A DNA stretch of 64,000 nt, from NCBI GenBank assembly GCA_016871675.1, contig VHCN01000006.1, positions 20,596 through 84,595 on the forward strand. The letters run 5' to 3'. The position numbers and the translations under genes are program-made. The DNA comes from Verrucomicrobiota bacterium. Its GTDB lineage: Bacteria > Verrucomicrobiota > Verrucomicrobiia > Limisphaerales > VHCN01. Positions 18,684 to 28,488 of the stretch are shown in pieces. The notes beneath the pieces were generated by a model. That model searched no databases and was not told the origin of the DNA. It was given only the letters and a program-made list of their open reading frames with translations. How positions within the stretch are numbered: the stretch's first letter is position 1; each line of letters opens with the position of its first letter.

Positions 18684-20603
18684 TCACTTCACCAGATTCT
18701 CGCGGAAGAACAGGATGCTCGCGAGGAACTGGAAGTCGGCGTTCTTCTTTTTCGCGAAGCCGTGGCCTTCGTCCTTGGCCATCAGATACCACACGGAGCC
18801 GCCGTTGCCGCGCACGGCCTTGACCATCTGCTCGGCCTCCGTCAGCGGCACGCGGGGGTCGTTCTTGCCCTGCACGACGAAGAGCGGCTTGGTGATTTTC
18901 TTCGCGTTCGTCAGCGGGGAAATCTTTTGCAGGAACTCGCGCATCTTCGGGTCGCGCTCGTCGCCGTATTCCACGCGGCGCAGGTCGCGCCGATACTCGG
19001 CGGTGCTTTCGAGGAGCGTGACGAAGTTCGAGATGCCCACCACGTCAATGCCGCAGCGGAGCTGGTCGTTGAAGTGGGTGAGCGACCCGAGCACCATGTA
19101 GCCGCCGTAGCTGCCGCCCATCACCGCGATGCGCGCGCTGTCCAGCCCCGCGTCGCGCTTCACCCACTCGATGAAGGCGCCGATGTCGCGCACGGAATCC
19201 TCGCGCTTGTAGCCGTTGTCGAGCTGGAGGAAGGACTTCCCGTAGCCGGCCGAGCCGCGCACGTTGGGGTAGAGCAGCGCGCAGCCGAGTTCGTTGATGT
19301 AATAGTTCATCCGCGTCTGGAAGCCCGGCCGCGACTGTCCCTCGGGCCCGCCGTGGATGCTGATGATGACAGGGCGTCTGCCGGGAAACTTCTTCGGGTC
19401 GGGCCGGTAGATGAACCCGGAAATGCCGAGCCCGTCGAAGCTCTTGAGCTTGATCATCTCGGGCTCGACGAACGCGCCCGCGTCAAGCCCGCCCGTTTCG
19501 CTCTCGGTCCAGCGCGACACCGCACCGCTCTTCACGTCCACCGAGTAGATGTCGAGCGGCGACTTGGCCGAGGTGAGGTTGAATCCCAGGTCGCGGCCGT
19601 TGTCGTGCCATTCGAGGTTCGACACGGTGCCGAGCGGCAGCTTGGGCGCGGGGATTTCCTTGCCGGTCCGCGTGTTGAGCAGGCGCAGCACGCCCACGCC
19701 GTCTTCATTCGCAACCAACGCGATGGTGCCGCCGTCGGGCGAAAGGTCGAAACTGTCCACGTCCCAGTGGATGTGCGGCGTGAGGACGGTCTGCTGCCTC
19801 GACGCGAGGTCCATGCGCGTGAGCCGGTGGAACTCCGAGCCGCGGTCCGTGGTGAAGAACACGGACTTGCCGTCCCTTGCGAAGCGCGCGTCCGAGTAGG
19901 CGACCTTCTCCGCGGCCTTGGGTGTGATGAGTTCCTTCGTGCCGGTCGCGAGGTCGGCGAGGTGGAGGTGGCTTTCGTTGATGGAAATGTATTCGCCGAC
20001 GAGCAGCTTCGAATCGTCGGGCGACCAGTCCGTGACGGCCCAGCCGCCGCCGGTGAGTTGCAGCGCGAGGCGGTCGGACTTCGGGTTCGCCGGGTCCATG
20101 ATCCAGACGTCGGTGTCGCGCCCGGTGCGGCGGGTCGAGGTGTAGGCGAACTGTTTGCCGGACTTGGACCAGCGCGGGCCGGAGTTGCGCGACTTGCCGT
20201 CGGTGAGCAGCGTCACGCGGCCGTCCGCGAGGTCGAGCCGGTGGAGCTGGTAGAATTCGCCGCCGCCGGTGTCCTGCGAGAAGACGACGAACTCGCCCGA
20301 CTTGGGGCGGAACGACCCGCCAAGCACGCGCTCCGCGGTAAAGGTGACCTGCTTGCGCGCGCCGCCGGGGAACCTGACGTGGTGCAGTTGCGCGGTGTCG
20401 GCGAAGCGCGTGCTGATGAGCATCTCGCGTTTCGTCGGGTGCCAGTTCGCAAGGCTCGCGCCCCGGAATTCGAGATAGCGCCCCACGTCCGCCCTCAACT
20501 CGGGGGTGAATGCCGGGATGTTCTCGACGACGAGGTTGTCCGGCACCTGCGCGTGCAACGAGGCGGCAAGGGCGAGGCAGAGGGAGAGCGTGAGTGTTTT
20601 CAT
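18684..20603 (-). CDS. Exported S9-family (prolyl oligopeptidase/acylaminoacyl) peptidase
   Basis: The 639-aa product has a signal peptide (MKTLTLSLCLALAASLHAQV) and a WD40/Tol-like beta-propeller domain (repeats such as WSKSGKQFAYTST, WSPDDSKLLVGEY, DLSPDGGTIALVANEDG). The C-terminal alpha/beta-hydrolase follows. The catalytic triad is visible: S498 in VMGGSYGGYMVLG, D582 in VQGKNDPRVPLTEAEQ and H614 in AKDEGHGFAKKKN. It probably trims oligopeptides in the periplasm. It is convergent with the membrane protein, about 30 bp away. No co-transcribed neighbour is evident. Confidence 0.93.
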   Translation of the reverse strand: MKTLTLSLCLALAASLHAQVPDNLVVENIPAFTPELRADVGRYLEFRGASLANWHPTKREMLISTRFADTAQLHHVRFPGGARKQVTFTAERVLGGSFRPKSGEFVVFSQDTGGGEFYQLHRLDLADGRVTLLTDGKSRNSGPRWSKSGKQFAYTSTRRTGRDTDVWIMDPANPKSDRLALQLTGGGWAVTDWSPDDSKLLVGEYISINESHLHLADLATGTKELITPKAAEKVAYSDARFARDGKSVFFTTDRGSEFHRLTRMDLASRQQTVLTPHIHWDVDSFDLSPDGGTIALVANEDGVGVLRLLNTRTGKEIPAPKLPLGTVSNLEWHDNGRDLGFNLTSAKSPLDIYSVDVKSGAVSRWTESETGGLDAGAFVEPEMIKLKSFDGLGISGFIYRPDPKKFPGRRPVIISIHGGPEGQSRPGFQTRMNYYINELGCALLYPNVRGSAGYGKSFLQLDNGYKREDSVRDIGAFIEWVKRDAGLDSARIAVMGGSYGGYMVLGSLTHFNDQLRCGIDVVGISNFVTLLESTAEYRRDLRRVEYGDERDPKMREFLQKISPLTNAKKITKPLFVVQGKNDPRVPLTEAEQMVKAVRGNGGSVWYLMAKDEGHGFAKKKNADFQFLASILFFRENLVK

Positions 20604-20697
20604 GGCGGGCTAAGCGGCGGCGAAGCTAGCACGGGTGACGATGAGGGGGCAATCGCCGCGGAGGGGTCCGTCCCGTGGTTCGACCGCAACGGCCCGG

Positions 20698-21105
20698 CTA
20701 CTTCTTCCCGCGGTTGGCTTCCCAATCCCTGAATTGCATGTAGTCGAGCGGCTTGCCATTTCTGCCGACCGGCACGCTCCGAAGCACCTTGTTGCGGATG
20801 AGGTCCTGCCAGTTCTGCGGCGTCGATCCAACGCGTTCGAAGTAGCGCTCGGTGATGCCTGCGAGTTCGCCGGGATTCGCAGGCTCGCCCGGATGCGGCG
20901 CCGTGCTCGAGGGAGTCGGTGCGGCCGCCCCGGGCTCGGGAGGCGGCGGTGGTCGCGTTGGCGCAGGCTCGGGGCTTGGCGCAACCCGGGCCTGCGGCGG
21001 CGCCGCCGAGACGGGCGGGCGCACGGGCGCAGGTTCGGGCTTCGGTCCGCAACCGAGCATTGCAATCCCAATCACTGCAATCATGCTGCGCGGGTATCGT
21101 CTCAT
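20698..21105 (-). CDS. Small proline-rich putative lipoprotein next to a prepilin gene
   Basis: The 135-aa product begins MRRYPRSMIAVIGIAMLGCG, a signal peptide ending at a possible lipidation cysteine. About 60 residues rich in Pro and Ala follow (PPEGAAAP-like composition). The C-terminal domain is ITERYFERVGSTPQNWQDLI and KVLRSVPVGRNGKPLDYMQF. The latter resembles the short helical module found beside verrucomicrobial prepilin-like proteins. It follows the prepilin-like gene by about 40 bp, so they probably share a transcript. The function is unknown. Confidence 0.62.
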   Translation of the reverse strand: MRRYPRSMIAVIGIAMLGCGPKPEPAPVRPPVSAAPPQARVAPSPEPAPTRPPPPPEPGAAAPTPSSTAPHPGEPANPGELAGITERYFERVGSTPQNWQDLIRNKVLRSVPVGRNGKPLDYMQFRDWEANRGKK

Positions 21106-21146
21106 GCGTTTAGAGCTGCCGACAGGTCGCTGCCCGCATTCGGAGG

Positions 21147-22079
21147 CTAGAAGAACGACGCGCGGTTTGTGAGGAGCTGCCAGTCCACGTTGACGGGCGG
21201 GTTCGCACTGAAAGGCCTCGGACCGATGCCGTCCCACGTGCGCGTGCGGCCATCTTGAACGCGGATCATCTCCACGTGACCATCGGCGTGACCGAGCGGA
21301 TATGCCCCGTCGTGGTGCGAAGCGGGCACATCATTCTGGCTGGCTTGAATCGTCATGTGGGTCAGGAAGAACCCATCATTCATGCTGCGCTCGTTTTCGT
21401 CGATGAAGACGTATCGGAGGTCGGGTTTGTCAATGTCGAGCAGGCGGTAGAAGATTTTTGCCCCGGTGAGAAAGTTATCCGCCCCGCCCATGAAGTTGTT
21501 CGCCGAGTAGCTGCGCACCCGGTCATGGCCAAGGGTGACGCCGGCAAACGCCGAAGCCTCGTTGCGATACTTGTCCGACGGGCAACGGTAGGATTTGAAG
21601 TTGCCGACATACCGATAGAAGAGCGTCCGCGTGATGCCGTAGGTGTTGGTCGCGTAGTTCATCGTCTGCGCGGAGCCGCTCGCGCCGGGGTCGGCTTTGG
21701 CTGCATCCTCGGCCAGCATGCTGAACATCTGGTAAAAGGGGTCGTTGTCCATCGAACCGATGACCCATGCCTCGGGGTTCCTGCGATTGCTCGTGCCCCA
21801 CGGTCCCGCCCCGGCCACTCGCGGGTTATACCAAAGGTGGACCTGCACCATCCGCTCGTCGGCCTCCGAAGCGTAGAGGTGCCATCCATTCATCAACTGC
21901 TTGATGTTGTTGAGCGAAACGGTGCCCTTCGTCTTAATCTTCGCCTTGGCCAAGGACGGCAGCAGCAACCCGGCGAGGATTGCGATGATGGCGATGACGA
22001 CAAGCAGTTCGATCAGCGTAAAACCGGCCGGGCGTGGTGGCCCTTGGGTGACGGTCTGAAGACGGAGGTTCGCATGCAT
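21147..22079 (-). CDS. Prepilin-type N-terminal cleavage/methylation protein with H-X9-DG-like tail
   Basis: The 310-aa product has a short leader, the prepilin peptidase site (PAG|FTLIELLVVIAIIAILAG) and a hydrophobic helix. A large exported globular domain with conserved NNIKQLMNGWHLYASEAD follows. The C-terminal motif SHHDGAYPLGHADGHVEMIR is characteristic of the abundant PulG-like proteins of Verrucomicrobia and Planctomycetes. These are presumably surface-exposed pseudopilins, but most paralogues have no known role. No secretion ATPase or platform gene is adjacent. A small lipoprotein gene follows. Confidence 0.88.
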   Translation of the reverse strand: MHANLRLQTVTQGPPRPAGFTLIELLVVIAIIAILAGLLLPSLAKAKIKTKGTVSLNNIKQLMNGWHLYASEADERMVQVHLWYNPRVAGAGPWGTSNRRNPEAWVIGSMDNDPFYQMFSMLAEDAAKADPGASGSAQTMNYATNTYGITRTLFYRYVGNFKSYRCPSDKYRNEASAFAGVTLGHDRVRSYSANNFMGGADNFLTGAKIFYRLLDIDKPDLRYVFIDENERSMNDGFFLTHMTIQASQNDVPASHHDGAYPLGHADGHVEMIRVQDGRTRTWDGIGPRPFSANPPVNVDWQLLTNRASFF

Positions 22080-22175
22080 GCTGCCTTGAGTGACGGGTTC
22101 GCGTTACGTTCACTAGCAACTTACGAGGCGCGACGCAAGCCTCGAATTCCCGCGAACTCGCCGTGCACTCGTGAA

Positions 22176-23357
22176 CTAACCTTCGCTCAGCCTTTTCTGC
22201 GCCCCGCTGAAGAACTGCCGGTGCGCCTCGCGGAGGATGGACGGGATGCGGTCCGCGAACGGGTTGCGCTCGACGGCGCGGCGCATCGCGGCTTCGTCGA
22301 AAGCCGCCGCGTTTTCCCCCGGGAACCAGTGGTCGGCGTGGCCGAGCAGGTTGTAGCGCATCCTCGCCCAGTCGAGCAGGCCCAGGCCTTGCGCATAGGT
22401 CCACAGGCGGAGGATTTCGCCGACGTTGACCTGTCCGGGGATTTCGAGGTAACCGGGCAACCCTTCGTGCCAGCGTGCGCACCAATCCGCGCCGAGCTCG
22501 CGCTCCATCCGCGCGCGGAGCCGGCGTTCGACGGGCGCGGTGAGTTCGGCGGCGCGGTCCAGGTGGTCGAGCGCGGCGACGTGCGAGTCGAAGTCCGCCG
22601 GCCGCGCCGCGCCGAGGCTGAGCGTGTGGACTTGCGGCCGCGCGAGGCACCAGAGGTCGTTGAACTGCATCGGCGCGAGCGGCGCGCAAAGTGCCGCGAG
22701 CGCAGGCGGCGGGGCGTAGAGTTTGCCGCCCTTGTCGTTGGGGCTGATGATGAAGACGCCCATGTCGAGCCGCGCGGCGGCTTCGATGGCGGACCAGTTG
22801 AGTTCGTTGACGAAATACCAGTGGAGGTTCACGTAGTCGAAGCCGCCGGAGTGGACGGCCTCGAGAATGAGGTCGGTCGTGGCGTGTGTGGAGAAGCCGA
22901 TGAAGCGGGCGCGCCCTTCGCGCTGGAGCTGGCGCGCAGCTTCGAGGCAGCCGTCCTTGCGGAGGGACCAGTCGAGGAGCTGGCGGTTGTTGATGCCGTG
23001 GAGCGAGAGCAAGTCCACGTGACCGAGCCGGAGGTTGCTCAACGAGGTCTCGAAGAGCCGCACAAACTCCCGCGGGCTGGCTTGGGGCGCGATCTTGGTT
23101 TGGACGATGATCTTGTCGCGTGGAAGCTCCGGCAGAACCCAGCCGAGCTGCATCTCGCTCGAGCCGTAGCCGCGCGCGGTCTCGATGTGGTGGATGCCGA
23201 GTTCGAGCGCGCGATAGATGGTGGCCTCGAGATTCGCCTGCGAGTCGCGCGGGATGTCGGCGGGCGACACGTCCTGCCACTTCCACTGGTAACGCATGCC
23301 GCCGCAGGAGAAGACGGGCATCTGCAACCCAGTGCGGCCAAATCGGCGGTAGCGCAT
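22176..23357 (-). CDS. Aldo/keto reductase family protein
   Basis: The 393-aa product begins MRYRRFGRTGLQMPVFSCGG, the standard AKR N-terminus. A TIM-barrel follows, with NLEATIYRALELGIHHIETA, RGYGSSEMQLGWVLPELPRD, IIVQTKIAPQASPREFVRLF and HVDLLSLHGINNRQLLDWSL. The usual catalytic Asp before the Tyr motif reads Ala here (ETARGYG). The C-terminal region is longer than in classical AKRs and lacks the ferredoxin cysteines of some relatives. The ATG at 23357 was preferred; an alternative 34 codons upstream encodes unlikely sequence. The substrate is unknown. Confidence 0.86.
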   Translation of the reverse strand: MRYRRFGRTGLQMPVFSCGGMRYQWKWQDVSPADIPRDSQANLEATIYRALELGIHHIETARGYGSSEMQLGWVLPELPRDKIIVQTKIAPQASPREFVRLFETSLSNLRLGHVDLLSLHGINNRQLLDWSLRKDGCLEAARQLQREGRARFIGFSTHATTDLILEAVHSGGFDYVNLHWYFVNELNWSAIEAAARLDMGVFIISPNDKGGKLYAPPPALAALCAPLAPMQFNDLWCLARPQVHTLSLGAARPADFDSHVAALDHLDRAAELTAPVERRLRARMERELGADWCARWHEGLPGYLEIPGQVNVGEILRLWTYAQGLGLLDWARMRYNLLGHADHWFPGENAAAFDEAAMRRAVERNPFADRIPSILREAHRQFFSGAQKRLSEG

Positions 23358-23531
23358 CGCGGCGGAGTGTCGCAACCGCGGCGCGGGCTTGCGAGGGAAT
23401 GTTGGCCGGCCCGGCAGACCGTCGGCGTCCCCAAGCCGCCCGAAGGCCTGCGCTATCACCTCGACCTCCGGCGCATGAACCTCCGGCTCGTCCGGCGCTG
23501 ACCTGGCATCCGCGGCGGGCGTGCCGCGCGA
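23358..23531. other. Intergenic stretch (174 bp) with a coding-like plus-strand tail
   Basis: This lies between the aldo/keto reductase start and the yjbQ stop. On the plus strand the last 65 bp before a TGA at 23499-23501 have strong third-position GC and read PPEGLRYHLDLRRMNLRLVR, but no start codon gives a sensible whole gene. It may be the remnant of a lost gene's 3' end. No RNA gene or terminator was seen. Confidence 0.3.
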
Positions 23532-23960
23532 TCACGAGCCGATGAGGTGGACGGCCACTTCGCGCCGGTGCGGCGCCGTCCGATGCTCCCACACAAAGAT
23601 CCCCTGCCACGTGCCCAGCGCGAGCCGGCCGTCGAGTATCGGGATGCTCAAGTTCACGTTCGTCAGTGCCGTGCGGATGTGCGCGGGCATGTCATCGTCG
23701 CCCTCGCAAGTGTGGCGAAACAAGCCGTCGCCATCCGGCGCCAGCCGTGCGAAGAAGCGCTCGAGGTCGCGCCGCACTTCCGGGTCCGCGTTTTCCTGGA
23801 TCAACAACGACGCGGACGTGTGGCGGATGTGAACGGTCGCAAGCCCCGTCCGCAAGCCCGCCGCGCCCACGAGCGCGGAGAGTTCACGAGTGATTTCGTA
23901 GAAGCCCCGGCCACGGGTCGCCACGGCGAGTTCATGCGCGGACTGGCGGATCGGATTCAC
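23532..23960 (-). CDS. yjbQ: YjbQ/UPF0047-family protein (secondary thiamine-phosphate synthase-like)
   Basis: The 142-aa product has the compact UPF0047 fold signature. Visible motifs are ELAVATRGRGFYEITRELSA, HIRHTSASLLIQENADPEVR, GDDDMPAHIRTALTNVNLSI, and the terminal LALGTWQGIFVWEHRT. Family members form trimers and have weak thiamine-phosphate synthase activity; the physiological role is unclear. The GTG at 23960 (MNPIRQSAHELAV) was chosen because it gives the usual length; no ATG lies nearer. Confidence 0.88.
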   Translation of the reverse strand: MNPIRQSAHELAVATRGRGFYEITRELSALVGAAGLRTGLATVHIRHTSASLLIQENADPEVRRDLERFFARLAPDGDGLFRHTCEGDDDMPAHIRTALTNVNLSIPILDGRLALGTWQGIFVWEHRTAPHRREVAVHLIGS

Positions 23961-24084
23961 GATGTGCAGGAGCGTGCCCGTGACTGACCGGCGGGGCAAC
24001 CCTCGAGGAAAACGCAGCTTCCTGCGGCACGCTGGCACGCGGCTCCGTGAAGGGCGCCAAGCCGGAGGTTGAGTGAAAATCGTA

Positions 24085-24112
24085 TTGTCACCGTCAAACC
24101 CGCTGTTAGAGT
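24085..24112 (+). promoter_or_regulatory. Putative promoter of the pyr operon
   Basis: TTGTCA (24085-24090) and TAGAGT (24107-24112) are 16 bp apart. They lie about 30 bp upstream of the 72-aa gene, which has a GGGGG ribosome-binding site at 24136-24140. This is one of the best promoter matches in the window. Confidence 0.55.
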
Positions 24113-24144
24113 TGAACCGCAAGTGAGACTTTTTTGGGGGCAAC

Positions 24145-24363
24145 ATGAGTGAAACCGAAGCCCAAAAAGGTGACGATCTGGTGAAGAATTCGTCCCTCTA
24201 CCGCGAGTTTCAGGCCGAGCGGGAAGAGATTCTGCGACACAAGTGGCTTGAGTCGGAAAAAGCCGGGTTTGACATCGGCTTCGAGAAGGCGCTGACCGAT
24301 TGGATCGTTCGGCACCGTTCGAAGTGGCGGAAGTCCCGGCAGCCGCAGTCGCAGAACTCCTGA
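24145..24363 (+). CDS. 72-aa charged helical protein at the head of the pyr operon
   Basis: The small soluble product (LYREFQAEREEILRHKWLES, GFDIGFEKALTDWIVRHRSK) is highly charged and predicted helical. It looks like a conserved verrucomicrobial small protein, but I cannot name a family. The ATG has a strong GGGGG Shine-Dalgarno. It sits between the promoter candidate and the PyrR attenuator, so it would be expressed even when pyrR-pyrB are switched off. The stop lies about 20 bp before the PyrR hairpin. Confidence 0.72.
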   Translation: MSETEAQKGDDLVKNSSLYREFQAEREEILRHKWLESEKAGFDIGFEKALTDWIVRHRSKWRKSRQPQSQNS

Positions 24364-24381
24364 ACGGCAGGAACGGAGTGT

Positions 24382-24412
24382 CCTTTAAGGCGGTCCCGCG
24401 AGGCCGCGAAGG
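24382..24412 (+). promoter_or_regulatory. PyrR-binding anti-antiterminator hairpin
   Basis: The RNA folds with a lower stem CCTT/AAGG (24382-24385 with 24409-24412). A purine-rich 5' internal bulge follows, then a 6-bp upper stem (24390-24395 with 24402-24407) and the hexaloop CCGCGA. From 24392 to 24405 it matches the PyrR binding-loop consensus ARUCCNGNGAGGYU at 12 of 14 positions. The two differences swap the closing A-U pair for G-C and so keep the fold. PyrR with UMP should bind here. Confidence 0.82.
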
Positions 24413-24416
24413 TTGA

Positions 24417-25945
<1,529 letters not shown>

Positions 25946-25962
25946 TTCGAAGGGCGCCCGGG

Positions 25963-27192
25963 TCAGAGCTCGTTCCAGTTCGTGGCGACGTAGCCGCTGG
26001 AGGGGCCGGTATTTCCAAGCACTTCGTCGTAGTGGAAATTGAAGTGGCCGTTCATGTCCGCGGTCGAGACGATGGCGGCGCCCGCGTAATCGACCGTGTT
26101 GTTGCCGCCGCCACCGCAACTAAAACTCGCATAAGGCGCGTAGAGCATGCCCTTGAAAGCCGCATTCCCCGACAGGCTGAACGACGTGAAGTTGCTCGTG
26201 CCGTAGATGAGCAGGTTCAGCGAGGTGGAACTGGCGTGACGGTTGATCTGCGTATTGCCCGCCGCTGACAGGGTCGTGCCGTTCATGTAAATGGTGAGTT
26301 TCGCGCCCGGTTCGAGCGTAATGCCCCCGGTGATGTTGCCGTTTACGAGGACGGTCGCGACGACGTTTGTGCGGACAGTGAGGGTCGAACTGAAGCCCAG
26401 CGAGGTGTAGTTGCCGCTGGTCGTAATGATGTTGTTACCCGGGACGGGAAGCGAACCGGCAAGCCCCGCCGGGACGGTGACGTCAGGGATCGAGATGCTC
26501 AGGTTGCTGCTGAGCGACCCCGCCTGGAAGCCGGTGCCCGCGTAGGTCAGGTCGCCCACGCGCCCGTTTGGGCCGGTGCTCGCACTGCCGCTGGAACTGA
26601 TGAGGACGGATCCGTAGATGTTGCAGTTCTGCACCGTCACCGTTCCCATCACCGAGCCAACGGAGCCGTTGGCTTTTCGCGTGCCCGCGCTCCAGTTGAT
26701 GTTCGTGCCAAGCGAGTCATAGCTGTCGATTGTCACGTTGTTGCCGGAAAAGCCGACGCTGCCCTTGGCCACCAAGCCGCGGCTGAATAGCGGACCGCCG
26801 GTTGTTGTGACCCGCACGACGCGTGAGATTTCACCCGTGCTCGTCGGGATTTTCAGATAACCTTGAGAATAGATCACCGGCGGGCTCACGTTCGAGATGG
26901 AGACGACATACCGGCCCATCCCAAAGCTGCGTGACTTGGTGTAGGCGTTGCTCGTGAGAACCCAGCCGTTGGCCGAGAGATTGGAACCACCGTGGTAGAG
27001 TTGAGTGAACGCCTCCTCGACACCCGCCTCCATGACCGGCACGATCGAGTGCCACTGCTGCGAACGAGTCACTGCCCGGTTCTGCGCGCTGGTCAGGTCG
27101 AGGTAGCTGAGGATCGTCAGCCCGATGATGGCCGAAAGGATGAGGGTGACGACGAGCGCGCTGCCGCGGGAGTGGTGGGAGCGGAGGTTCAT
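25963..27192 (-). CDS. PilX-like exported protein (last gene of the pseudopilin operon)
   Basis: The 409-aa product begins with a PilX/GspK-type membrane anchor (SALVVTLILSAIIGLTILSY) without a FTLIE prepilin site. A helix contains VEEAFTQLYHGG, and the long Ser/Thr/Gly/Asn-rich beta body includes FSRGLVAKGSVGFSGNNVTI. It ends GAAIVSTADMNGHFNFHYDE. Such proteins cap or accompany minor-pilin complexes. It is the second PilX-like gene of this operon; the first is at 29159-30913. It is translated 6 bp after the preceding pseudopilin gene. Confidence 0.75.
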   Translation of the reverse strand: MNLRSHHSRGSALVVTLILSAIIGLTILSYLDLTSAQNRAVTRSQQWHSIVPVMEAGVEEAFTQLYHGGSNLSANGWVLTSNAYTKSRSFGMGRYVVSISNVSPPVIYSQGYLKIPTSTGEISRVVRVTTTGGPLFSRGLVAKGSVGFSGNNVTIDSYDSLGTNINWSAGTRKANGSVGSVMGTVTVQNCNIYGSVLISSSGSASTGPNGRVGDLTYAGTGFQAGSLSSNLSISIPDVTVPAGLAGSLPVPGNNIITTSGNYTSLGFSSTLTVRTNVVATVLVNGNITGGITLEPGAKLTIYMNGTTLSAAGNTQINRHASSTSLNLLIYGTSNFTSFSLSGNAAFKGMLYAPYASFSCGGGGNNTVDYAGAAIVSTADMNGHFNFHYDEVLGNTGPSSGYVATNWNEL

Positions 27193-27198
27193 GACGCG

Positions 27199-27771
27199 TC
27201 ATTGTTGCTTGCGGATGACGATCTTGGCGGATTGCACGCTCTCCGTGTTGACCTCGCTGCCGAGGATGGTGCGGGTGCACGTCCAGCTCACGCGGATGAG
27301 CTTGGCATTCGTGGCGACGCTCGTGGGAAACTGGTCGAACGAGTTGGAGACGGTGTTGCGGTCAAACATGTCGAAACGTAGCGTGGAGCATTCCTTGAGC
27401 AGGGTCTCGACTTCGGTCCCGAGATAGCGCACGAGCTGCTTGGCGATAGGGTCGTAGGAGTAGATCAAGTTGGTCGTGCCGCCGTTGATGCTCATGACGA
27501 GCCTGTTGGTCGTGTAGTAGTCGAGCCTGTCAGCCTGGCGGATCTCGAGCGACATGCGGTCGAGCGCCTTGCGGCTGTATTGGTCGAGGTCCACGTAGTT
27601 GGTGATCGCCGCAAAGGCGCGCGCGCCGTAGAGGGTGAGGGTCATCACCGCGGACATCGCAATCAGGAAGATCGTCACGGCGATCATCATCTCCACAAGC
27701 GTCATGCCGGTGGCTTGCCGGCGCCGCGCACGGACGCGGGCGCGGCTAGTAGATGTAATTCTGCATTCCAT
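27199..27771 (-). CDS. Pseudopilin, GspJ/PulJ-like
   Basis: The 190-aa product has a basic leader and a prepilin-like site (ATG|MTLVEMMIAVTIFLIAMSAV). Position +5 of the mature form is Glu, as required for assembly. The body contains YVDLDQYSRKALDRMSLEIR and ends SVQSAKIVIRKQQ. The layout resembles GspJ-type minor pseudopilins (ALDRMSLEIRQADRL). Its start overlaps the end of the preceding pseudopilin gene by 26 bp, which implies tight coupling. Confidence 0.82.
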   Translation of the reverse strand: MECRITSTSRARVRARRRQATGMTLVEMMIAVTIFLIAMSAVMTLTLYGARAFAAITNYVDLDQYSRKALDRMSLEIRQADRLDYYTTNRLVMSINGGTTNLIYSYDPIAKQLVRYLGTEVETLLKECSTLRFDMFDRNTVSNSFDQFPTSVATNAKLIRVSWTCTRTILGSEVNTESVQSAKIVIRKQQ

Positions 27772-28270
27772 ATTGCGACACCATGGTGCTCATCGAGCGG
27801 GTTCGCGGCACGCTGCCGTTGGTCCAGTTGAGCGTGACGGTCACCACCCGGAGGTCGTTGCTGTAGGACTCGGTGATGGATGGGACCACCACCGACAGCG
27901 TCCCGTAGAAATTGATGCCCGCCTGATTCGTCGTGAACGAACTGCTGGATGAGGAGGTCGGGAAGAACGGCTCGATGAACGAGGATGGGATGTAGGATGT
28001 GCTCGACCCGAAGGAGGTCACCTGTGTCCACGTGTAAAGGCGCATCTCCTCCATGCGGTCGGTCATGATCTGCGTGGCGCGCAGGTTTTCACGCGCCATG
28101 CTGATGATCCCGAACCCCATCGTGATGCCCGTGTAGAGCGAGACGAACATCACCCCAATCACAGAAATGCTAAGCAACACCTCGGGCAGGGTGAAAGCAC
28201 CAATCCGGCGGAAGAGGCTCGGAGTCCGCGCCGGGTTGCCCAGCCTATCGATTCTCTGCGTCGTCTTCAC
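27746..28270 (-). CDS. Pseudopilin, GspI-like
   Basis: The 174-aa product starts at a GTG (MKTTQRIDRLGNPARTPSLF). The leader ends before the prepilin site IGA|FTLPEVLLSISVIGVMFV. The body has ARENLRATQIMTDRMEEMRL, which resembles minor pseudopilins, then a Ser-rich loop and VVTVTLNWTNGSVPRTRSMS. The GTG at 28270 gives a plausible 25-residue leader; an ATG at 28360 would give an unusually long one. It is the first pseudopilin of the second set in the operon. Confidence 0.74.
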   Translation of the reverse strand: MKTTQRIDRLGNPARTPSLFRRIGAFTLPEVLLSISVIGVMFVSLYTGITMGFGIISMARENLRATQIMTDRMEEMRLYTWTQVTSFGSSTSYIPSSFIEPFFPTSSSSSSFTTNQAGINFYGTLSVVVPSITESYSNDLRVVTVTLNWTNGSVPRTRSMSTMVSQYGMQNYIY

Positions 28271-28488
28271 TGGATTTGCCTGTGTTTGCTGCTGCCATTG
28301 CGATCCGACCAACCCCTGCTGCCTGGTGGCGTCGCATTCCCCATGCCAACGCCAGCGCACATCGGCGTCGCGCCAACGTGGATGGAAACTGGCCCGATTC
28401 CTTGAGTTGACTCAACGGACGAAAAAGAAGCGTGACTTTGGACGAGCGAGGCACGCCCCCGACGCCCAGCCACGGAGGTGTCGCGCCT
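28271..28488 (-). other. Gap inside the pseudopilin operon (218 bp) with a TTGAGT/ACTCAA palindrome
   Basis: This is the only sizeable gap in the seven-gene operon. An inverted repeat (TTGAGT at 28402-28407, ACTCAA at 28410-28415) could be an operator or weak hairpin. No T-run terminator or good promoter was recognised. The gap may allow the second gene set to be controlled separately. Confidence 0.35.

Noticed and set aside
18660..20732. Long plus-strand open frame across the S9 peptidase region
   Set aside because: It is the high-GC shadow of the minus-strand peptidase gene, which has a signal peptide and a full catalytic triad.
21255..23400. Long plus-strand open frame over the prepilin and aldo/keto reductase genes
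   Set aside because: Both minus-strand genes have clear family motifs; the plus frame is Arg/Val/Glu-rich and matches nothing recognisable.
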